Source: an uncultured Rhodopila sp.
GTDB taxonomy: Bacteria > Pseudomonadota > Alphaproteobacteria > Acetobacterales > Acetobacteraceae
Length of the DNA stretch: 64,000 nt
Assembly: GCF_903944925.1 (NCBI RefSeq)
Contig: NZ_CAJATU010000077.1
Span: 1 to 64,000 of the forward strand
Direction: 5' to 3'
This document shows positions 1 to 9,234 of this stretch, one piece after another. Each line of letters begins with the position of its first letter. Position 1 is the first letter of the stretch. Under the pieces are notes generated by a model. It was given only the letters and a program-made list of their open reading frames with translations. It searched no databases and had not been told where the DNA came from. A program made the position numbers and the translations under genes.

Positions 1-46
1 CGCTTCCGCTTCCCGGCCCCTATACAGCAGGCGGGAAGCGGAAGCG
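1..46. repeat. Long perfect inverted repeat at the window edge
   Basis: Positions 1-15 (CGCTTCCGCTTCCCG) and 32-46 (CGGGAAGCGGAAGCG) are exact reverse complements around a 16-base loop. The right arm continues with another GGAAGC (47-52), so the arm may extend left beyond the window. There is no T-run, so a simple intrinsic terminator is not obvious. It lies in the integrated element downstream of the integrase. Confidence 0.7.
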
Positions 47-469
47 GGAAGCAACATCGATTTCCGTGATTACAGGCCCATCAAACAGCGTGATCGTGCT
101 CAGAAGACTGGACCGCCCACGGCTGGACGAAGGCACAAAGAGCGGCGGGGCTGCGGTTCTGGATATCGCAGTGCCGGAAGGACATGCTTTCGAGCCGACC
201 GGCGCGGGCTATGCGCAAGCCGTTGATGTCGCCGCCGGATCGGTGGGAGTGAGGGGGCGGGCGTCCGATACCGTCCGATACCCCCCTTGACCAAGTTTTT
301 TCAGAAGTCCCGCCCCCGACCTTTTCACCAGATTTGGGGAAAACCCACCGCCCTATAGCCCGCCTTGGGAGACTCCAGGGCGGGTCTGGAAGCCTTCGCC
401 GGACGGGTGGCACGGGTGGACCGGCGATGGGCTGAAAGGGCCTACGGTCCACCTGGGGAGTCACTGTGC
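47..469. other. Element flank with no supportable gene
   Basis: Short open frames exist on both strands, but none has a plausible ribosome binding site, recognisable domain or non-repetitive composition. The stretch contains a tandem GTCCGATACC repeat (263-282) and an A/T-richer patch around 290-345. It is part of the integrated element whose integrase follows. Confidence 0.5.
263..282 (+). repeat. Tandem 10-bp repeat GTCCGATACC x2
   Basis: GTCCGATACC occurs at 263-272 and 273-282. The first eight bases recur at 2123-2130, just upstream of the integrase start and close to the tRNA-Gln. The spacing at both sides of the integrase gene is reminiscent of arm-type recombinase or excisionase sites; that role is inference. 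Confidence 0.5.
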
Positions 470-2095
470 CTACGCTGCCGGGGCTTGCTCCGGCGTCACG
501 TCCACCGGGCAGGAAACCTTGGAAATGGCGTCAAAGAGAACCTGAACAAAGGTGCCCATTCCATCGCCGTAGCCCGCGCTCTCATCCAGCTTCGCGGCAT
601 GGCCGGGCAGGGCGCTTCTCACCTCGACATGCATCGAGACCCGCCGACACGCGCCGATAAACCAGTGTCGCCACGAATGATTGGGACCGATGTGGGGGTC
701 AGTGATGCCAAGGCTGCGGACCCATGCTCCGACGCGGCGGCTCCCACTGACCCCGCGAAGTCCGAATACGGCGTCCGGTGGGACGTCGGGGAACAACGGG
801 GAGCCTTTGGGCAGGCTGGCGACGTAGCGGAGAAAGCCTTCCGCTATCAGAGCCGGGTGGATCGGGATGGTGCGGCGGCTATCCTCGTTTTTCAGGCTTC
901 GGCCGTCCTCTCCTTCGTCATGGATGCGGATGACCGCTATCCCGTCGAGTGTGAGAACGTCGGCTGCGTCGGCTTGGCAAATCTCGCTGATCCGAGTGCC
1001 TGTGAGACAGGCCAACCAGGGCAGCCAACGCATCGCGCCGGACTTCTCCCGCGCCGCCACCAACACAAGAGAGGCTTCCACGTCGGTAAAGGCCCGGCGG
1101 GCTGTCCGCTTCGTCTTTGGCTTGGGCGGGGAGATGCCGGTAAACGGGTTCGCTCCGGGCAGCTTCCCGTTCCGAAGCCCCCACGTCCACACGGCGGACA
1201 TTTCGGAGAGGTCGTTGCGGACGGTGGACGCGTGTAAGTCCCTGCCCTGCATCTCTTCCTTCCACCGCACCGCGTCAGCTTGGGTGACGACGCTGGCGTT
1301 ACTGTGGCCAAGGAAGGCCCCGAGCCGAGCAATGGTTCGTTGGCGGTCATAAAGGGCGCGGGGGACGGGTTTGGCGTCAAGCTTCATTCCGCGATCCGCT
1401 GCCCAGCCGGACAGAAGGGCGTCGAAGGTGCATCCGACAGGCGATGGCCTGGGGGTCGGGGCGGCGGCCTTTGGGGCTGTGACCGGTGGAAACCTCACTA
1501 AGCTGGGGTCCGGAGACCAGTCGCCGCCCGCCCGGCGTGCCATCTCATTGGCGAAGTCCAGCTTCGCGGCGAACAGGGCCTTGCCCATGCGGGTGACGGT
1601 GTCCGCGTCGCCGACGTGGCCATGCGCCCGTAACAGAGCGGCGGCTTCGGCGCGGTCGTCCGGCCGGAGATGGATGCGATCTTCGATGGGAATGGTCGCG
1701 TGGTCGCCGGGGTCTTCAAACTGCTGGAGGGGGTCGATCAAGGCGCTGGCGGTCTCCTCCCAATCTTCGGCTCGGCCGGGGTTGTCGCCATACGTGGCGC
1801 ACTCTGCCCGATACCACTCACCGGCCAGAGCGGCGATGTCGCGGCCCGAAGAGGCTGGGAGTTCACCGACCACCGCCGCACGGGTTTGGTCCAGCTTGGC
1901 GCATAGCCGGGCCACCGCATCGGGCGAGAGACGCTTGGCCTCGGTGGCATCCTTGGTCCTCAGGTTCTCACGGAACTCCCGACCGACCCCGAAGAGACGC
2001 ATGGCTGTCTCCCGAAGGTCCGCCGGAATTGCCATGCGGACAAGGTAGCCGCCGGTTCGTGGGTGCTTGGTTGGGCGGGTCATTTGCAAGGCCAT
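470..2095 (-). CDS. Tyrosine site-specific recombinase (integrase of a tRNA-Gln island)
   Basis: Phage-type integrase of about 541 residues that would catalyse integration and excision of the element at the left edge. The N-terminal part resembles the DUF6538-type integrase start (MTRPTKHPRTGGYLVR). The catalytic residues of the family are visible: Arg in CLTGTRISEIC (about 368), Lys in SLKNEDSRR (about 402), His and Arg in HSWRHWF (473 and 476), a second His in ALPGH (499) and a Tyr in SAGYGDG (509). I chose the ATG at 2095 because AAAGG lies about 10 bases upstream; the frame stays open back to a TTG at 2170, but that abuts the tRNA and lacks a binding site. The gene starts 86 bp from the 3' end of tRNA-Gln and reads away from it, the usual arrangement for tRNA-targeting elements. 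Confidence 0.88.
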   Translation of the reverse strand: MALQMTRPTKHPRTGGYLVRMAIPADLRETAMRLFGVGREFRENLRTKDATEAKRLSPDAVARLCAKLDQTRAAVVGELPASSGRDIAALAGEWYRAECATYGDNPGRAEDWEETASALIDPLQQFEDPGDHATIPIEDRIHLRPDDRAEAAALLRAHGHVGDADTVTRMGKALFAAKLDFANEMARRAGGDWSPDPSLVRFPPVTAPKAAAPTPRPSPVGCTFDALLSGWAADRGMKLDAKPVPRALYDRQRTIARLGAFLGHSNASVVTQADAVRWKEEMQGRDLHASTVRNDLSEMSAVWTWGLRNGKLPGANPFTGISPPKPKTKRTARRAFTDVEASLVLVAAREKSGAMRWLPWLACLTGTRISEICQADAADVLTLDGIAVIRIHDEGEDGRSLKNEDSRRTIPIHPALIAEGFLRYVASLPKGSPLFPDVPPDAVFGLRGVSGSRRVGAWVRSLGITDPHIGPNHSWRHWFIGACRRVSMHVEVRSALPGHAAKLDESAGYGDGMGTFVQVLFDAISKVSCPVDVTPEQAPAA

Positions 2096-2180
2096 TTGGA
2101 GCACACCTTTGTAGCCGGATGTGTCCGATAAGCCTATGAAATACCGCAACTCTTTGATGCTAAACGCCAATTCGGGGAAC

Positions 2181-2254
2181 TGGCTGGGGGACCTGGATTC
2201 GAACCAAGGATGCCCGGGTCAGAGCCGGGAGTTTTACCGCTAAACTATCCCCCA
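2181..2254 (-). tRNA. tRNA-Gln(CUG)
   Basis: On the minus strand the 74-nt sequence folds as a complete cloverleaf. The acceptor TGGGGGA pairs with TCCCCCA, the discriminator is G, CCA is encoded, the T-arm has GGTTCGAATCC, and the anticodon stem CCCGG/CCGGG encloses the loop CTCTGAC with anticodon CTG. Its 3' end faces the integrase gene, so the element appears inserted at this gene with a functional 3' end retained. Confidence 0.95.
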
Positions 2255-2327
2255 ACGGGATCCCGCTTCTCGGCGCGGGCGGGCGCAATAGCACGCCCGT
2301 CCCCGGCTCGCAACGGCTTCCCGGCAT

Positions 2328-3005
2328 TTAGCCGATGCTATTCAACTCCCGCCGCAGCGCCGCTCCGCGCGGGCTCTCCAAACGCCCGAACAGCACGTCA
2401 TGGGAGGTGACCGTCCGCCCGTAGAATGTCGAATCCTTGTTCGGCTCCGCCCGGATAACCGACCCGTCCAACGTCAGCCCGCCATACAGCCCGGTCGAGG
2501 ACGACCACACCACGATATCGGGCGGAGACGCGCCGCCGATGGCGCCCTCGACCCCCGATCCCAGCGTGGCGACCGAAATACCCGCCTGGGCGCCGATCTT
2601 GAACTCGTCCCGTAGCACGCCATCGAGGCCCTTCTGCGTCATGATCAGCAGGATCACCTCCGACTGCTCCAGCCCCGCCTGCAGTCCGAACGACGCGGCA
2701 CCGAGCGCGTAGAAGGCCGGATCGCTCCACCGCCCGTGGTGCTGCGCCAGCAACACGCCGTTGCCGCCCTCGCCGCCGACGATGAAGCCGCCCTTCAGCA
2801 GCTTCGGCACGATGAGTACCGCCTTAGCCTGCCGCACCAATTGCCTGGCGTTGCCGAATGCCTTGTCATGCCGCAAGTCGGCCAGCACCTTGCGGGCGCC
2901 GTCGACGACGACCTGCTGGTCGTTCTGCGCCAGCGCTATGGGCGCGCCCAGCGCCGTGGCGGCCATCAAAGCCGCAACGCCCAAAAAACCCTTGCGTGTG
3001 AGCAT
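2328..3005 (-). CDS. SYLF-domain (Ysc84/DUF500) lipid-binding secreted protein
   Basis: About 225 residues with an N-terminal signal peptide (basic start, hydrophobic core ending ALAQ, residues 1-27), then a Ysc84-type actin/lipid-binding SYLF domain. Family features seen are AKAVLIVPKLLKGGFIVGGE, the glycine-rich GVLL..W.DPAFY segment, the QSEVILLIMT strand and GLYGGLTLDGS near the end. SYLF proteins bind phosphoinositide-like lipids; the bacterial role is poorly defined. The ATG at 3005 is preferred because AGGGGA lies about eight bases upstream; the frame extends to 3038 without a better start. It stands alone between the tRNA and a divergently unrelated CoA-transferase gene on the same strand. 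Confidence 0.85.
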   Translation of the reverse strand: MLTRKGFLGVAALMAATALGAPIALAQNDQQVVVDGARKVLADLRHDKAFGNARQLVRQAKAVLIVPKLLKGGFIVGGEGGNGVLLAQHHGRWSDPAFYALGAASFGLQAGLEQSEVILLIMTQKGLDGVLRDEFKIGAQAGISVATLGSGVEGAIGGASPPDIVVWSSSTGLYGGLTLDGSVIRAEPNKDSTFYGRTVTSHDVLFGRLESPRGAALRRELNSIG

Positions 3006-3105
3006 CGCCAATCCCCTCTTGCCGCGACGAAACAACACAACGGATATCTGCCGCCGGGACCACGATTGTAGCGGCGCTTGGTAACGACTGTGCGATGCCT
3101 CCGGG

Positions 3106-4230
3106 TCAGGCCCGCGTCGCCGCCGCGATCTCCGCCGCCGACAGTCCCCAGGCGGCGAGCGCGTCCGCCGCGGGCACCGAACCCGGCGGCCGCGGCGGGT
3201 CCGCCCTGGTCACGCTGAAGCGTGGCGCCGGCGCCGGATGGCGAACACCGCCGACATCGACGAACGCCGCTCTCGCCTGGTTGTGCGGATGCGCGTGCGC
3301 CTCGGACATCGCCAGCACCGGGGCGAAACAGGCGTCGGTGCCCTCCAACAGGCGGCACCAGTCGTCGCGCGTGCGGCTGCGGAACGTCTCCGCCAGCACC
3401 GTCTTCCAGCGCTCCCACCCGGCCTTGTCGCGCTGCGGCGGCAGTCCTGCCGGATCGATCTCCAGCAGCCGCAGCAATTCGGCATGGAACCGCGCCTCAA
3501 TCGGCGCGATCGAGATGAACCGCCCGTCCGCGCACTCATAGACTTCGTAAAACGGGGCACCGGAATCGAGCATGTTCTCGCCGCGCGGCGCATTCAGCCG
3601 CCCGCCCGCCTGCATGCCGTATATCGGAGTCATCAGCGACAGCGCCCCGTCCACCATCGCCGCGTCCACCACCTGTCCCGCACCGGTGACGCGGGCCGAG
3701 ATGATCGCCGCCAGCAGCCCGGTCACCAGGTACAGCGCGCCGCCGCCGTAGTCGCCGACGAGGTTCAACGGCGGCGTCGGCTTCTGACCCGCCCGGCCGA
3801 TGGCGTGCAGCGCGCCGGTCAGGGCGATGTAGTTCAGGTCATGCCCCGCGGCCTGCGCCAGCGGTCCGTCCTGGCCCCAGCCGGTCACCCGGCCGAACGC
3901 CAGCCTCGGGTTGCGGCGCAGGCAAACCTCCGGGCCGAGTCCGAGGCGCTCCATCACGCCGGGGCGGAAGCCCTCGATCAGCGCGTCGGAGCCGTCGATC
4001 AGCCGCAGCAACAGGGCGATCGCCTCCGGCTGTTTCAGGTCCAGGTTGAGGACGGCGCGGCTGCGGAAGGTAAACTCATGCTCCACCGCCATCGGCACGC
4101 CCAGATCGGCCGGCGCGGTGCGGTCGATGCGCAGCACGGTGGCACCCATGTCGGCCAGCAGCATGGCCGCCAGCGGCGCCGGGCCGATACCCGCGAACTC
4201 GACGATTTTCACCCCTGCCAAAGGTCCCAT
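3106..4230 (-). CDS. Class III CoA-transferase family (CaiB/BaiF; alpha-methylacyl-CoA racemase-like)
   Basis: A protein of 374 residues beginning MGPLAGVKIVEFAGIGPAP, the typical start of class III CoA-transferases, followed by LADMGATVLRIDR, the NLDLKQPEA segment, DALIEGFRPGVMERLGLG, and a GHDLNYIALTGALHAIGR region. The GHDLNY motif carries the Asp expected of the subgroup that includes alpha-methylacyl-CoA racemase (Amacr), which epimerises 2-methyl-branched acyl-CoA. The ATG at 4230 has GAAGGAAG about eight bases upstream, while the frame runs open further to 4332. It could serve branched-chain or propionyl-linked catabolism, but the substrate cannot be read from sequence. Confidence 0.85.
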   Translation of the reverse strand: MGPLAGVKIVEFAGIGPAPLAAMLLADMGATVLRIDRTAPADLGVPMAVEHEFTFRSRAVLNLDLKQPEAIALLLRLIDGSDALIEGFRPGVMERLGLGPEVCLRRNPRLAFGRVTGWGQDGPLAQAAGHDLNYIALTGALHAIGRAGQKPTPPLNLVGDYGGGALYLVTGLLAAIISARVTGAGQVVDAAMVDGALSLMTPIYGMQAGGRLNAPRGENMLDSGAPFYEVYECADGRFISIAPIEARFHAELLRLLEIDPAGLPPQRDKAGWERWKTVLAETFRSRTRDDWCRLLEGTDACFAPVLAMSEAHAHPHNQARAAFVDVGGVRHPAPAPRFSVTRADPPRPPGSVPAADALAAWGLSAAEIAAATRA

Positions 4231-4312
4231 GGCCGGCTTCCTTCCCGTTGCTTTTGGTGCCGGAAGTAAACGCCAATCGGGGTAAAGCGTGCAACGCCGC
4301 AAGGCTCGGACG

Positions 4313-7300
4313 CTACGCCGGACCCGTGACAACCGGCGCCTTGCGCTGCGCCAGCCACTCCTCGAAGCGCTGCATCAGGACGAAAAAGCACGGCACGAAC
4401 ACCACAGCCAGGCAGGTCGAGGCCAGCATCCCGGTCGAAACCGAGATCCCGATCGACTTGCGCGCATTCGCCCCGGCTCCCGTCGCCAGAACCAGCGGCA
4501 CCACGCCCAGGATGAACGCGAACGACGTCATCAATATCGGCCGCAGCCGCTTCTTCGCCGCGCCCACCGCCGCCTCTACGATCGAATCCCCGTGCAGCAG
4601 CCGCTGCTCGCGCGCCACCTCCACGATCAGGATCGCGTTCTTCGCACCCAGCGCGATCAGCAGCATCAGGCCGATCTGGGTATAGAGGTTGTTGTCGACG
4701 CCAAGGGCGCTGAGGGTGAGCACCGGCCCGAGCAGCGCCAGCGGCACCGCCAGCACCACCGACACCGGTGCGAGCCAGCTCTCATACTGGCCGGCCAGCA
4801 CCAGGTACACCAACAGGATTGCCAGCGCGAACACCACGTATACCTGGCTGCCGACGGCTTTCTCCTGGTACGACATCGCGGTCCATTCCGACGCCGTGCC
4901 GGGCGGCAGGTCCCTGGCGGCGATCTGGTCCATCAGGTCCAGCGCCTGCCCCGAACTGAACCCGGCGGCGGGGGAGCCGATAATCGTCGCCGACGGATAC
5001 AGGTTGTACAACTGCACGAGCGCCGGACCGGTCGTCGGCTTCACGTCCAGGATCGTGCCGAGCGGCACCATCGTCCCGCTCGCGGTACGCACCGGCAACG
5101 CCTCGACATCCTTCGGAGTCACCCGGAACGCCGCGTCCGCCTGCGCATAGACCTGGAAGGTCAACCCGAACTTGTTGATCTGGCCAACGAAAGACGACCC
5201 CATATAGGTCGCCAGGGTCTGGAAGACCTGCGCCGTGGTAACCTGGAGCGCCTCCGCCTTGGTGCGGTTCACCGCCACCGTCAATTGCGGCACCGCGGCG
5301 CGGATGGTCGAGTTCAGCCGCGCCAGGCCGGACTGCGAGCGCGCGTTATCGACGATCGTGCGGGTCAGCGACTGCAGCTTGAGGAAATCGCCGCTGCCGT
5401 CGCGCAACTCCACCTGCATCGAGAACCCGCCGGAGTTGCCGATGCCCTGGATCGCCGGCGGGGGCACCACCAGGGTGGTCGCTTCCTGTATCGGCGCGAC
5501 CGCCCTGGACAGCGCCGCATACATGCCGGCGAACCCTTCGGCGGCGCTGGTCCGCTCGCTCCAGTCTTTCAGGATGACATAGGCGACACCGGCATTGGAC
5601 AGCGACGCGCTGTTGTCCAGCACCGAAACGCCGGAGACGGCCACCACGTCCTGCACGCCCGGCACCGCGCTGACCGCCTTTTGCAGGCGATCCATGACCG
5701 CCCGGGTGCGGCCGAGCGACGCGCTGTCGGGCAGTTGCACGGAAATCAGGAAATAACCCTGGTCCTCCAATGGAAGAAACCCCGTCGGCAGCCGCGTCAG
5801 GCCCCACAGCCCTCCGCCCATCACCAGCAGGGCCAGCACCACCATCAGGCCGGCGCGGCTCGTCATGCCGCCGATGAGGCGGACGTACCAGCGTTCCAGC
5901 CGGCCGTAGACGTTGTTAAACCCGCGATAGAAGACGTTGCGCTTCTCCAGCGGCACCGTCGGCCGCAGCCACAGCGCGCATTGCGTTGGTTTCAGGGTGG
6001 CGGCGTTGACCGCGCTGATGAAGGCGGTGGCGGCGATGACCAGGGCGAACTGGGCGTACAGCTTGCCGGTCAAGCCGGGCAGGAACGCCGCCGGGATGAA
6101 CACCGACATCAGCACCAGCGTGATCCCGATGATCGGCCCGAACAGCTCCTGCATCGCCTTGATTGCGGCGTCATGCCCGCTCAGCCCGCGCTCGATGTGA
6201 TGCGCCGCGCCTTCCACCACGACGATCGCGTCATCCACGACGATCCCGATGGCCAGCACGATGGCGAACAGGGTGGACAGGTTGATGGTGAACCCGAGCG
6301 CCGCCATGGCCGCGAAGGCGCCGATGATCGTCACCGGCACGGTCGTCGCGGGCACCAGGGTGGCGCGGATGTCCTGCAGGAACACCAGGATGACGATCAG
6401 CACCAGCACGCCGGCCTCGATCAGCGTGTGGTAGACCTCGGTCACCGAGGCGGATACGAACTTCGTCGTATCGAACGGCATGGCGGTGGCCATGCCCGGC
6501 GGGAAGCCGCGCGCCAGCTCCGCCATCTTGGCGCGCACCTCGGCCGCCACGGCCAGCGCGTTGGCGCCGGGCGACAGATAGACCGCCATGCCCGCGGCCG
6601 GCGCGCCGTTGACGACAAAGGCCTGGTTGTAGGTTTGCGCGCCCAGTTCGACATGGCCGATATCGCGGATGCGCGTCACCGCGCCGTTGGCGCCGGTCTT
6701 GACGATGACATTCTCGAACTGCGCCGCGTCGGTCAGGCGGCCTGCGACGTTCAGCGTGTATTGGAAGTCCTGCCCTGTCGCCGGCGGGGCGCCGACCTGG
6801 CCGGCGGTCACCTGGGCGCTTTGCTGCTGGAGGGCGGAGGTGACGTCATCCACCGTCAGGCCGCGGGCTTTCATCAGGTCCGGATTAAGCCAGATCCGCA
6901 TCGCATACAGGCCGGAGCCGAACACCGTGACGTTGCCGATGCCCGGCAATCGGGCCAGTTCCTGTTGCAGGTTGATGGCGGCGTAGTTGCTCAGGAACAG
7001 GCTGTCATAGCGCCCGTCCGGCGAGGTCAGGTTGACGATGCCGAGGATCGCCGTCGATTTCTGGTAGACCAGCACGCCTTGCGCCTGCACCGCCTGCGGC
7101 AAGGAGGCCGTGGCGCTGGCAACCCGGTTCTGCACCAGCACCTGCGCGAAGTTCAGGTCGGTGCCGATGGCGAAGGTGACGATCAGCGCGTAGCTGCCGT
7201 CGCTCGTGCTGGTCGATTGCATGTACAGCATGCCCTGCACGCCGTTGACCTGCTGCTCTATCGGCAAGGCGACGGTGTTCATGACGTCGGTGGCACTGGC

Positions 7301-7456
7301 GCCCGGATAGCGGGTCGTCACCATGACCGTCGGGGGCACCACGTCCGGAAGCTGCGCCACCGGCAGGTTGAACAGCGAGACGCCGCCAATCAGGACGAAC
7401 AGGATCGCCAGGACGTTCGCCAGGACCGGCCGCTCGATGAAGAATTTCGCGATCAT
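4313..7456 (-). CDS. RND efflux pump, inner-membrane permease (AcrB/MexF-like, HAE1 family)
   Basis: A proton-driven drug exporter of 1047 residues, full family length. It begins MIAKFFIERPVLANVLAI (first membrane helix), has two large periplasmic loops, and carries the paired aspartates in helix 4 (GIVVDDAIVVVEG) and the lysine in helix 10 (LIALGAKNAILIVE) that form the proton relay. Each repeat shows the expected bundle of hydrophobic helices. Its ATG overlaps the stop of the upstream adaptor gene by 4 bp, so the two are co-translated. No outer-membrane channel or regulator is adjacent; the TolC at 37188 could serve. Substrate is unknown. Confidence 0.95.
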   Translation of the reverse strand: MIAKFFIERPVLANVLAILFVLIGGVSLFNLPVAQLPDVVPPTVMVTTRYPGASATDVMNTVALPIEQQVNGVQGMLYMQSTSTSDGSYALIVTFAIGTDLNFAQVLVQNRVASATASLPQAVQAQGVLVYQKSTAILGIVNLTSPDGRYDSLFLSNYAAINLQQELARLPGIGNVTVFGSGLYAMRIWLNPDLMKARGLTVDDVTSALQQQSAQVTAGQVGAPPATGQDFQYTLNVAGRLTDAAQFENVIVKTGANGAVTRIRDIGHVELGAQTYNQAFVVNGAPAAGMAVYLSPGANALAVAAEVRAKMAELARGFPPGMATAMPFDTTKFVSASVTEVYHTLIEAGVLVLIVILVFLQDIRATLVPATTVPVTIIGAFAAMAALGFTINLSTLFAIVLAIGIVVDDAIVVVEGAAHHIERGLSGHDAAIKAMQELFGPIIGITLVLMSVFIPAAFLPGLTGKLYAQFALVIAATAFISAVNAATLKPTQCALWLRPTVPLEKRNVFYRGFNNVYGRLERWYVRLIGGMTSRAGLMVVLALLVMGGGLWGLTRLPTGFLPLEDQGYFLISVQLPDSASLGRTRAVMDRLQKAVSAVPGVQDVVAVSGVSVLDNSASLSNAGVAYVILKDWSERTSAAEGFAGMYAALSRAVAPIQEATTLVVPPPAIQGIGNSGGFSMQVELRDGSGDFLKLQSLTRTIVDNARSQSGLARLNSTIRAAVPQLTVAVNRTKAEALQVTTAQVFQTLATYMGSSFVGQINKFGLTFQVYAQADAAFRVTPKDVEALPVRTASGTMVPLGTILDVKPTTGPALVQLYNLYPSATIIGSPAAGFSSGQALDLMDQIAARDLPPGTASEWTAMSYQEKAVGSQVYVVFALAILLVYLVLAGQYESWLAPVSVVLAVPLALLGPVLTLSALGVDNNLYTQIGLMLLIALGAKNAILIVEVAREQRLLHGDSIVEAAVGAAKKRLRPILMTSFAFILGVVPLVLATGAGANARKSIGISVSTGMLASTCLAVVFVPCFFVLMQRFEEWLAQRKAPVVTGPA

Positions 7457-8598
7457 TGGGCCGCGTCCGGCGCGGACACGGTGGCGGGATCGACCTCCTG
7501 CCCCGGCACCGCGCGCTGCAAGCCGTCAACCACCACCAGGTCGTCCGGCGCCAGGCCCGTTTCGATCACGCGCAGCCTGCCCTCGAGCGGACCGGTGGTG
7601 ACGTGGCGCTGCGCGACAATATTGTCCTTGCCAACGACCAGCACATAAACCCCGCCCTGATCGGCGCTGAGTGCGACGTCGGGTACCAGCATGGCCGCAA
7701 CTCCGGTCGCCAGCGGCACCCGCACGCGGACGAAATAGCCGGGGAGCAGCAAGCCGTTGGTGTTGTCCAGGATGCCGCGCACGACCAGCGTCCCGGTGGA
7801 GGGGTCCACCGTGGGAGCGACGTAGTCGAGATGGCCGGTATGCGGATAGCCGGTTTCGCCCTGCAAGCCGATCTCGATCGGGATTGTCACCAACTGCGCG
7901 CGCGTCAGGCCTTCCTGGATGGCCTGTTCGCGAATGCGCTGCACGTCCTGCTCGCTGACCGTGAAGGTGGCGTATATCGGCCGGATCTGCACGATGGTGG
8001 CGAGGATCGTCGGGGTGGTGCCGACCAGGCTGCCGACGGAAACCAGGTGCGCCGACATGCGGCCGTCGAACGGCGCCAGCACCCGGGTATAGGCGTAGGT
8101 GATCGCGGCAAGCTGCGTGGTAGCCTGCGCCTGGGCCAGGTTGGCCCGGTCGGTGTCGCGCGTGGCAAGAGCGGCTTGCAGCGACGTGACCGACGCGACG
8201 GAGTTGCGCTGCAGGGATTGCTGCTGGTTGAAGACGAATTCGGCGTTGACGAGTTGGGCCCGGGCGGAGTCCTCGGCGGCCCGGGCCTGCTGCAGCTTGG
8301 CGTCGTACGGCAGCGGTTCGATGGTGAACAGCGTGTCTCCCGCTTTGACCTCGGCGCCGTCGATGAAGCTGATGCCTTGCAGGAAGCCCTCGACCCGCGC
8401 GACCAGATCGACCGAATTGACCGCGGCGGTATTGCCCGTGGCGGTGAGATAGCGGGTGATCTTTTCCGCGAGCGGCTTCGCGACGCTGACCTTCGGCGGC
8501 GGCGGCGGAACGAATTGGTTGCCTTTCTTGCAGCCCGCCATGAGGACAACAAGGCCGAGTGCGACCGCGTAACCGGTGTATGTGGGAAAACGCCGCAT
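7453..8598 (-). CDS. RND periplasmic adaptor (membrane fusion protein, AcrA-like lipoprotein)
   Basis: A 381-residue adaptor linking the RND permease to an outer-membrane channel. The N-terminus is a lipoprotein signal with lipobox LMAGC (Cys23). It is followed by a beta-barrel/lipoyl split region (VARVEGFLQGISFIDGAEVKAGDTLFTIE), an alpha-helical hairpin rich in Ala and Gln (about 110-170), the second lipoyl half (VLAPFDGRMSAHLVSVGSLVG) and a membrane-proximal domain. It is first in a two-gene operon with the permease (4-bp ATGA overlap). A palindromic repeat and an unassigned stretch of about 130 bp lie upstream; no repressor gene is nearby. Confidence 0.94.
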   Translation of the reverse strand: MRRFPTYTGYAVALGLVVLMAGCKKGNQFVPPPPPKVSVAKPLAEKITRYLTATGNTAAVNSVDLVARVEGFLQGISFIDGAEVKAGDTLFTIEPLPYDAKLQQARAAEDSARAQLVNAEFVFNQQQSLQRNSVASVTSLQAALATRDTDRANLAQAQATTQLAAITYAYTRVLAPFDGRMSAHLVSVGSLVGTTPTILATIVQIRPIYATFTVSEQDVQRIREQAIQEGLTRAQLVTIPIEIGLQGETGYPHTGHLDYVAPTVDPSTGTLVVRGILDNTNGLLLPGYFVRVRVPLATGVAAMLVPDVALSADQGGVYVLVVGKDNIVAQRHVTTGPLEGRLRVIETGLAPDDLVVVDGLQRAVPGQEVDPATVSAPDAAQ

Positions 8599-8725
8599 GG
8601 ATTCGCCCGCCCGTTGCTGCCCGCGGCGGGAACATTAACACTTGTCAACGTTGTCTGGATAGTCCGGGTGAGGGTTATGCACGAAAGGCGCCGCCATCCT
8701 GCCCGGTAGGCTGGGCCGCCTCAAC

Positions 8726-8816
8726 CGTCATGGCGGGCGAAGGCCCGCCATCCACGCCTGTGCTTCAAGCGGCACCCCAAGGCGTGGATGGTGCGCCTGC
8801 GCGCACCATCCACGCC
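8726..8816. repeat. Composite intergenic palindrome (repeat family copy 1)
   Basis: Two palindromes in tandem: CGTCATGGCGGGC...GCCCGCCATCCACG at 8726-8757, and a perfect 16-bp stem GGCGTGGATGGTGCGC/GCGCACCATCCACGCC at 8781-8816 around the loop CTGC. It lies immediately downstream of the gloA stop. The cores GTCATGG and CCATCCACG recur in other intergenic regions of this window. Confidence 0.85.
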
Positions 8817-8835
8817 AACCGAACGGGCCGGTGGC

Positions 8836-9222
8836 TCAACCCCGCTGGATCAGCTCGATCTTATACCCGTCCGGGTCTTCCACGAAGGCGATGATCGTGG
8901 TGCCGAACTTGACCGGGCCCGGCTCGCGCGTGACCTTGGCGCCGAAGCCGCGCAGCTTCTCGGTCATGGCCACGACATCCGGAACGCCGATGGCGAGATG
9001 GCCGAACGCGCTGCCGAGGTCGTACGTCTCGGTCCCGTAGTTGTACGTCAGTTCGATCACCGTGTTGCTGTCCTCATCGCCGTAGCCGACGAAGGCCAGC
9101 GTGTATTTGCCGTCCGGCACGTCGCGGCGGCGCAACTCCGTCATGCCGAAGCCTTTGGTGTAGAAATCGACGCTGCGCTGCAGGTCGCCGACGCGCAGCA
9201 TGGTGTGCAGGAACCGGCTCAT
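8836..9222 (-). CDS. gloA: Lactoylglutathione lyase (glyoxalase I)
   Basis: Glyoxalase I of 128 residues converts the methylglyoxal-glutathione hemithioacetal to S-lactoylglutathione. The sequence starts [21 protein letters not shown] with the first metal-ligand His (H6), continues with [12 protein letters not shown] and VIELTYN (Glu ligand), then [10 protein letters not shown] (second His) and [13 protein letters not shown] (last Glu). Length and motif order match the Ni-type bacterial GloA family. It begins 12 bp after the lpxI stop on the same strand, so they probably share a transcript. Confidence 0.95.
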   Translation of the reverse strand: MSRFLHTMLRVGDLQRSVDFYTKGFGMTELRRRDVPDGKYTLAFVGYGDEDSNTVIELTYNYGTETYDLGSAFGHLAIGVPDVVAMTEKLRGFGAKVTREPGPVKFGTTIIAFVEDPDGYKIELIQRG

Positions 9223-9234
9223 TGGATGCCCCCT

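Noticed and set aside
81-464. 127-residue minus-strand frame downstream of the integrase
   Set aside because: Pro/Arg/Ser-rich, without a ribosome binding site or family, and interrupted by repeat sequence.
1-470. Second attachment site (copy of tRNA-Gln 3' end)
   Set aside because: No segment in this stretch matches the tRNA 3' end; the other end must lie left of the window.
4289-7648. Very long open frame on the + strand opposite the RND permease
   Set aside because: It is rich in Arg, His, Gln and Gly with no domains and exactly shadows a recognisable gene; long antisense frames are common in GC-rich DNA.
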